Shown here: positions 7,389-11,317 of the stretch, in pieces | Layout of the letters: each line of letters begins with the position of its first letter | Numbering within the stretch: the first letter of the stretch is position 1 | Assembly: GCA_946478635.1 (NCBI GenBank) | Contig: CAMLCX010000123.1 | Location: 1-11,317 of the forward strand | Reading direction: 5' to 3' | DNA: 11,317 nucleotides | From: an uncultured Pseudomonadota bacterium | GTDB taxonomy: Bacteria; Desulfobacterota_B; Binatia; UBA9968 | Made by a program: the position numbers and the translations under genes | Notes under the pieces: model-generated | The model's database searches: none | What the model was told of the DNA's origin: nothing | Seen by the model: only the letters and a program-made list of their open reading frames with translations

Positions 7389-7402
7389 CAACTGTTGTCT
7401 TA
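7389..7402. repeat. 14-base direct repeat, copy 1
   Basis: CAACTGTTGTCTTA lies over the stop codon of the downstream response-regulator gene. An identical copy is at 8289-8302, 900 bases away, near the end of the upstream small ORF. It contains the imperfect palindrome CAAC-T-GTTG. A match of this length has a fair probability of chance in 11 kb. Confidence 0.3.
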
Positions 7403-7804
7403 AAAAGGTACCAAAGCCGGTTGCATGCTACTCGGTCCCTCTAAAATTTCCCGAATCGCCGCCAATATCTCGGCCGACTCCACAGGCTTTTGAAAAAATG
7501 CTTTGGCTCCGGCTTCCAGCGAGCGCTCCCGATGCCCTTCTTCGTCGCGTGCGGTGAATACAATTACCGGGATCGACGCCACCGACTCGATGTTGCCGAG
7601 CCGCTCCATCACCAGGTAGCCATCTCCGGCGGGGATACCGAGATCAAGTATGATCAAATCGGGGTTCTCGCTTTTCGCCTGGCTGACCGCGGTGACAGCA
7701 TCGCCGGCGACGACCGTGAGGTAATCATTGGCGCGAAGAATTACCCTCAATCCTCTCGACACATCATCATCATCTTCGACAATCAAAATCTTTTTCTTCG
7801 CCAT
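7400..7804 (-). CDS. Stand-alone receiver-domain response regulator (distal copy)
   Basis: A 134-aa CheY-like protein, all receiver domain and no output domain. The acidic pocket is D11-D12 in KKILIVEDDDDV and the phosphoacceptor is Asp54 in LIILDLGIP. The switch Thr84 is in IVFTAR and the conserved Lys106 in FFQKPV. It would receive phosphate from the kinase encoded upstream and act through protein contacts. ATG 7804 was chosen because it has AAGGGGG upstream and gives a normal receiver N-terminus. The longer ATG at 7855 would overlap the preceding receiver gene by 38 bases and add an atypical 17-residue tail. It lies 13 bases after that gene, and both have the same length and key residues at the same positions, which suggests a tandem duplication. 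It is the last gene of the signalling operon. Confidence 0.93.
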   Translation of the reverse strand: MAKKKILIVEDDDDVSRGLRVILRANDYLTVVAGDAVTAVSQAKSENPDLIILDLGIPAGDGYLVMERLGNIESVASIPVIVFTARDEEGHRERSLEAGAKAFFQKPVESAEILAAIREILEGPSSMQPALVPF

Positions 7805-7817
7805 GATCGCCCCCTTG

Positions 7818-8222
7818 TCAGCAGCTTGACGCATCGATAAGTTGATGCTCTTCATCGCCGAGTTCTCGATGGATCGCAGTCATGAGCGCATCGTTATCGA
7901 AAGGCTTCTGAAAGTAATCTTTGGCGCCAGCCATTAAGGCCGCTTCGCGATAGACGTCAGCCGGGCGCGCGCTTACCACGATAATGGGAACCGTGCACGC
8001 CGATTTGAGCTGGCTGACAATCTCCATCACGACAAATCCGTTGCTATCCGGTAACCCTAAGTCCATAAGAATAAGGTCTGGCTTGCGCGTAGCCGCCAAC
8101 TGGACCGCCGATGCGCCGTCGTGCGCCGACAGCGTCGTAAAGCCCTGCGCGATCAAGCGCACGCTCATCGCCAACATCAAGTCTTTATCATCCTCGACGA
8201 TCAAAATAGTCTTGCTTTCCAT
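7818..8222 (-). CDS. Stand-alone receiver-domain response regulator (proximal copy)
   Basis: A 134-aa single receiver domain. The start is KTILIVEDDKDL, with D11-D12; the phosphoacceptor is Asp54 in LILMDLGLPDSNG. Ser84 (IVVSAR) takes the switch-Thr position and Lys106 lies in YFQKPF. The start ATG 8222 is preceded by AGGAG six bases upstream, the best ribosome site in this cluster. There is no DNA-binding or enzymatic output domain, so signalling must go through protein partners or serve as a phosphate relay or sink. The neighbouring downstream receiver aligns without gaps at every active-site position, but the surface residues differ widely (DADV/YREAAL against EEGHRERSL), so the duplication is old and the partners may differ. 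It is co-directional with the histidine kinase upstream. Confidence 0.94.
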   Translation of the reverse strand: MESKTILIVEDDKDLMLAMSVRLIAQGFTTLSAHDGASAVQLAATRKPDLILMDLGLPDSNGFVVMEIVSQLKSACTVPIIVVSARPADVYREAALMAGAKDYFQKPFDNDALMTAIHRELGDEEHQLIDASSC

Positions 8223-8258
8223 AAATTCTCCTTTCTCAAACGACTGTTCATGTTCGAT

Positions 8259-8384
8259 TCAAGCGCCTGCCCTCTGCCAAGGCAGGCTCAACTGTTGTCT
8301 TAGATTGCACAATTCTACTGCACTGTCCCCCAATGATAGACCCAACTCCCCGCCCATGCTTTGAAGCTCACGCAACCGCTGCAT
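8259..8384 (-). CDS. Possible 41-aa small ORF between kinase and receiver genes
   Basis: ATG 8384 opens a frame that overlaps the last 17 bases of the kinase gene and stops at 8259, before the receiver's ribosome site. The predicted peptide begins MQRLRELQSMGGELGLSLGD and looks like a soluble helical peptide; I recognise no family. The ribosome site is weak (GGCAGG about 8 bases upstream). It fills what would otherwise be a 145-base gap inside the operon, but its end overlaps a hairpin (8265-8287), so it may be non-coding. Confidence 0.28.
   Translation of the reverse strand: MQRLRELQSMGGELGLSLGDSAVELCNLRQQLSLPWQRAGA
8265..8287 (-). other. Hairpin in the kinase-receiver intergenic region
   Basis: GCCTGCC (8265-8271) and GGCAGGC (8281-8287) form a 7-bp stem with a 9-base loop. 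There is no T-tract on either side, so it is not a standard terminator. It lies 43 bases ahead of the proximal receiver start and could stabilise or process the downstream mRNA. Confidence 0.35.
8289..8302. repeat. 14-base direct repeat, copy 2
   Basis: CAACTGTTGTCTTA, identical to 7389-7402, lies immediately beside the hairpin at 8265-8287. The role is unknown and a chance match is possible. Confidence 0.3.
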
Positions 8385-10113
8385 AGGTGTTGCCTGCCAG
8401 CAGCCCCTCGCCTGCGCTCGGCGTAAGCTTGGGTGCCGATATCGCGTGACTAATCCGCTCATCGATCTGAGCGGCAATTGCATCCATATCGATCCCTTGC
8501 GCTGTTTGCCGCAGCTCGACCGGCGACACCACGGTTCGAATTCGGCAGTTGGCGTTACGAAATTGCTTGCCGCGCGCGATTTCTTTTTCGATGCGCGTCG
8601 CCAGCTCCATGCTCAATTCGAGATCCTTTGCCTGGACCACATAAAAAAGATTGCGTTGGCCGTCGAGCACGATGTTGGGAAACAGTGCTGCGCGCTGCGG
8701 CAACTCCATCCCATTGAGCGTGAGCCAAGTCATTTCCTGAATTGCTTTGGCGACTTCAAGGGGGCTGGCGGGATCCGGCAACAACTCCACCGAAATCAAT
8801 GACAGGGAAGCGATCGGCTGACCGTCGGCGTTTACCAAAGACCGCAACAGGCGCTTGAGCGAGAACAGAGGCAAAGTGAAATGAAAGGCGGCTCCTTCAC
8901 CCGGTTTACCGTCCGCCCAAATTGTTCCGCCATGCCGCACGACGAGTTCCTTCGTAATATGCAGCCCTAACCCCAGCCCGTGGCGATTGGTACCTAACGA
9001 CTTGTCGACTTGGTAAAGCCGATCAAAAATTCGTTGCGCATCGGTAGCGCTGATACCACAACCCGTGTCCACGACCGAGACTTGAAGATAATCCCGATCT
9101 TCGTCAAATATTCCGGCACGCACGGACACGCTGCCGTCCTTCGTCGTGAACTTGAGCGCATTATCAACGAGGTTGGTAAGAATCTGTTTGAGCCTTCGTG
9201 GATCGGCATAGAGAAGCGGCAGATCTCCGGGCAAATCTTGTCTTAATTGTACGCCCTTTTGACGCGCATGCGCCGAAAACGTGCTGAGTGTTTCCTCGAC
9301 CGAGAGGCTTAGCGCAACACCGCGCGGGTGAATCGCCAGCTTGCCGCTCTCCGCCCGAGCCGCTTCCAAGAGATCGCCTACCATGGCCTGCAGCTGCCTC
9401 ACATTGCGCATGGCTATTTCCAGATATTCTTTTTGCTCGGGGGTCACTTTCCCGGCCAGACCGTCCAACACGATCGTAACAAACTGGTAAACCGCCGTGA
9501 GCGGTGTTCTCAGCTCGTGGGAAACGTTGGAAAAAAACTGATCCGTGGTCAGAACCTGTTGCCGACGGCTCTGTTCGAGCTCGGAGGTTTTTCTTTTTTC
9601 CCGTTTCACTTGATCGGCCAAGTAGCCATACACGAGAGCGGAGCCGAGAAGCAACGGTATTCTGAGAAGAGTATTTGAGTCGAGGATAAACCCCGAGCCG
9701 GTCGATACTGGAATGATGACGACGGACAGGAGGCCGGCGAGCAAGCATCCCCCGATGATTTGCAAAAAATTGTCACCGATCGCGGCAATCAACACACCGA
9801 AGAAGAATACCAGAACGAGATCCCATGGAGATTCACGATTGACGATGATGGCCGTGCAGACGAGAACCGTATCGACACCCGCCATGATCTGCGGGAACAG
9901 GCGGTGCGCAAAGGCGCCTTCCGACAGACGCAGAAAAATAAGGATGGAGGCGAACGGCCCCATCAGCAGGGCAATATTCAGCGGATCCTGCGTCAGTTGA
10001 TCCTTCTCTACAATCAGCAGATAGGAGCAAGCGATGACAACAAACCACTGAATCTGAATTAAATCGCGCTTGCGGTCGTTTCCCATGGTCAGTGTGATGT
10101 CCTCAAAGATCAT
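8368..10113 (-). CDS. Membrane sensor histidine kinase with extra C-terminal domain
   Basis: A 581-aa inner-membrane sensor kinase that should autophosphorylate and pass phosphate to the receivers encoded downstream. Five or six hydrophobic spans lie within residues 21-165 with only short loops, so sensing is probably membrane-embedded; there is no large periplasmic domain, HAMP or PAS. A short coiled segment (166-192) leads to the HisKA domain with His199 in SNVSHELRTPL. The HATPase domain has the N box NLVDNALKF (314-322), G1 DTGCGI (349-354) and G2 HGLGLGL (378-384). After the kinase core ends at about 417 there is an additional domain of about 120 residues (434-535) containing IASLSLISVEL, FYVVQAKD and ATRIEKEI, with a fold pattern suggestive of a degenerate GGDEF-type cyclase domain (inference; no GGDEF motif is present). 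The start may be ATG 10113 or 10086; neither has a good ribosome site. It is the first gene of the signalling operon. Confidence 0.93.
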   Translation of the reverse strand: MIFEDITLTMGNDRKRDLIQIQWFVVIACSYLLIVEKDQLTQDPLNIALLMGPFASILIFLRLSEGAFAHRLFPQIMAGVDTVLVCTAIIVNRESPWDLVLVFFFGVLIAAIGDNFLQIIGGCLLAGLLSVVIIPVSTGSGFILDSNTLLRIPLLLGSALVYGYLADQVKREKRKTSELEQSRRQQVLTTDQFFSNVSHELRTPLTAVYQFVTIVLDGLAGKVTPEQKEYLEIAMRNVRQLQAMVGDLLEAARAESGKLAIHPRGVALSLSVEETLSTFSAHARQKGVQLRQDLPGDLPLLYADPRRLKQILTNLVDNALKFTTKDGSVSVRAGIFDEDRDYLQVSVVDTGCGISATDAQRIFDRLYQVDKSLGTNRHGLGLGLHITKELVVRHGGTIWADGKPGEGAAFHFTLPLFSLKRLLRSLVNADGQPIASLSLISVELLPDPASPLEVAKAIQEMTWLTLNGMELPQRAALFPNIVLDGQRNLFYVVQAKDLELSMELATRIEKEIARGKQFRNANCRIRTVVSPVELRQTAQGIDMDAIAAQIDERISHAISAPKLTPSAGEGLLAGNTYAAVA

Positions 10114-10677
10114 CTGATTGTTTCAATGTCGAAAGCACAGGTTCAATGTTTTTGCCGAGCTATCCAAGCGCCCTGTGTCGGTAAATGAGGCAAGATTTAG
10201 ACCACAATGTGCGGGGTTACGAACGAGTCACCTGACAAGCAAGCTTGGAGTTTTAGGGAATTTGGACACCCACTTGCACCCGGGAAGCGCTTCGCGACGA
10301 GCACAAGAGAAGCGAACGGCGACGCTCGTCGTCCACCTGAACATTTGAGGACACGCATCAATCGATCCCAGGATGAACCTTAGTTTTATCAAATCTGCCG
10401 AGCATCACCGACATTCCTTGCGCAGCTCGACGCTGTCCGTGCGCTGATTCACAGGCCCGGGTCACTGGCGGTCATTTGTCCGTTTCCCCGGTACATGAAT
10501 TGTAATCCAGCGAATTGATTTGCGAAGTCCACGTTTTCTTAATCTTGAGAGGCAGAAAAATCCCGCCGGTGTTTTGCGATTTTCTTCCTATTGTCGCGTA
10601 GCCTCGATTGGCGCACGGATTGCGTCACAATTTCTAACTCGCGAGCGAAACTCGAGGGAAGCACGGCGCCAAAGCAA
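10114..10677. other. 564-base region without a convincing gene
   Basis: This is the divergent upstream region of the kinase (minus) and PilZ (plus) genes. Short frames such as 10118-10348 (plus) have no ribosome site and odd composition. An inverted repeat CGACGAGC (10295-10302) / GCTCGTCG (10324-10331) could form an 8-bp stem around a 21-base loop, with no T-tract. The region is long for this compact window and may hold regulatory sites, an RNA or gene remains. Confidence 0.5.
10515..10543 (+). promoter_or_regulatory. Candidate sigma-70 promoter for the PilZ gene
   Basis: TTGATT (10515-10520), a 17-base spacer and CTTAAT (10538-10543) match four of six bases at each hexamer. It would give a leader of about 125 bases before ATG 10678. 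This is weak evidence. Confidence 0.25.
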
Positions 10678-11229
10678 ATGGCGGACAAAAAACCAATGGC
10701 AACAGCCAGCACCGGGGAAAAACCAAAGAACCGAACAGTCGGAAATACGCCGAGCTGTCCTCATTGCTCGAGTCCATATATAAAGCGCGCGCGCCGAACA
10801 ACGACCTATGAACGGTTCATTAGTTTATTCTACGTTTATCCTTTTAGCTGCCAACTCTGCGGAAATGGATTCAGCTTGTTTCAGCCCGGCGTGCGCTACG
10901 TTCGATTCGAGGAGGATCAGCGCGAATATCAGCGAATGCGCGTCGATCTTCCGATAAGGTTGCTGCAAGGCACTCTGAACAGCAACGGTGCGGCCATCGA
11001 TCTCTCCATGCGTGGATGCACGGTCCGGAACGCGGCGCCGCTGCCATTGGCGGCAGTCGTGAAAATCAGCTTGAAACTCCCGAACGAACCGGATCCTGTG
11101 ACCGTGGAAGCCGTGGTCCGTAACAGCTCCGACAACCGAATTGGCCTTGAGTTTTTGCGATTCGAAGGCGAGGATCGCCAGAGGTTACGCCAGTTCATGC
11201 AGGGTTTGTTGGACCGCCAGTATCACTGA
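10678..11229 (+). CDS. Zinc-ribbon plus PilZ-domain protein
   Basis: A 183-aa cytosolic protein. Residues 27-61 form a four-cysteine zinc ribbon: C27-x2-C30 (CPHC) and C58-x2-C61 (CQLC), separated by the hydrophobic FISLFYVYPFS. Residues 81-180 form a PilZ domain, with R82-x3-R86 (REYQR) and D108-x-S110-x2-G113 (DLSMRG), the two motifs that bind cyclic di-GMP. It is therefore probably a c-di-GMP effector acting on motility, polysaccharide output or gene expression; the target is not visible. The frame is open upstream to a TTG at 10591, but the extra residues look non-conserved. ATG 10678 was chosen with moderate confidence, because GAGGGAA is about 20 bases upstream and no better site exists; ATG 10696 is an alternative. 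The ribbon-PilZ pairing, including the FYVYPF stretch before the second cysteine pair, looks like a family found in several environmental phyla. It is transcribed away from the kinase operon. Confidence 0.92.
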   Translation: MADKKPMATASTGEKPKNRTVGNTPSCPHCSSPYIKRARRTTTYERFISLFYVYPFSCQLCGNGFSLFQPGVRYVRFEEDQREYQRMRVDLPIRLLQGTLNSNGAAIDLSMRGCTVRNAAPLPLAAVVKISLKLPNEPDPVTVEAVVRNSSDNRIGLEFLRFEGEDRQRLRQFMQGLLDRQYH

Positions 11230-11317
11230 CATACCGATTAAATCCCCATCTGCAATCGTTCAAATCTACGCCGTACCCTGCTGCGAGGTTACAGAATTGA
11301 CCAAGCAGGCTCGGTAC
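11230..11317. other. Right edge, no feature seen
   Basis: The last 88 bases after the PilZ stop contain no recognisable gene start, hairpin with T-tract or repeat. Confidence 0.5.

Noticed and set aside
7805..7855. Extended start of the distal receiver gene at 7855
   Set aside because: It overlaps the preceding receiver gene and adds residues before the normal receiver start; ATG 7804 has AAGGGGG upstream.
9164..9748. 194-aa minus-strand frame inside the histidine kinase gene
   Set aside because: Same strand but different frame from an unmistakable kinase with all motifs; Arg/Ser/Pro-rich shadow translation.
10118..10348. 76-aa plus-strand frame in the kinase-PilZ gap
   Set aside because: No ribosome site, no hydrophobic or domain pattern, and it spans the inverted repeat; likely random.
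1..11317. CRISPR array, transposase ends, prophage or toxin-antitoxin pair
   Set aside because: I saw no spaced direct repeats, no terminal inverted repeats flanking a recombinase gene, and no matching protein families on either strand.

Overview
The window (about 57% G+C by eye) is bacterial chromosome, densely coding, with single-gene and short-operon organisation and Shine-Dalgarno-led starts. Protein families (ECF sigma factor, hybrid alkyltransferase, GT4 glycosyltransferase, zinc-ribbon PilZ protein, multi-receiver signalling cassette) fit a free-living Gram-negative soil or sediment bacterium. Lineages such as Binatota, Rokubacteria/NC10, Desulfobacterota or Acidobacteriota come to mind, but that is inference from protein style and not a placement. 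I see no CRISPR array, rRNA, intact tRNA, transposase, integrase or phage gene.

Left part (1-2100, minus strand): a tightly packed three-gene operon, read right to left, of an ECF sigma factor, a methylguanine-DNA methyltransferase fused at its C-terminus to an Ada-type zinc/methyl-acceptor domain, and an AlkA-type DNA glycosylase (cut by the window start). Gaps are 5 and 2 bases. This looks like a self-contained alkylation-damage (adaptive-response) operon. It has no AraC-type Ada activator and no visible anti-sigma factor, but carries its own sigma factor. It is the most interesting part of the window.

Middle (2281-5760): a KefB-like CPA2 cation/proton antiporter with a C-terminal TrkA-N domain, broken by two single-base frameshifts and preceded by a possible short leader ORF. 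Divergent from it is a GT4 glycosyltransferase, followed convergently by a small two-helix membrane protein.

Right-middle (6143-7324, plus): a tRNA-dihydrouridine synthase with an internal insertion. A sequence resembling a decayed tRNA 3' half lies antisense just before its start.

Right (7400-10113, minus): a signalling operon of a membrane histidine kinase with an extra C-terminal domain, a possible small ORF, and two consecutive stand-alone receiver-domain proteins that look like a tandem duplication. After a 564-base gap with no convincing gene comes a zinc-ribbon plus PilZ protein (10678-11229, plus), a likely c-di-GMP effector.
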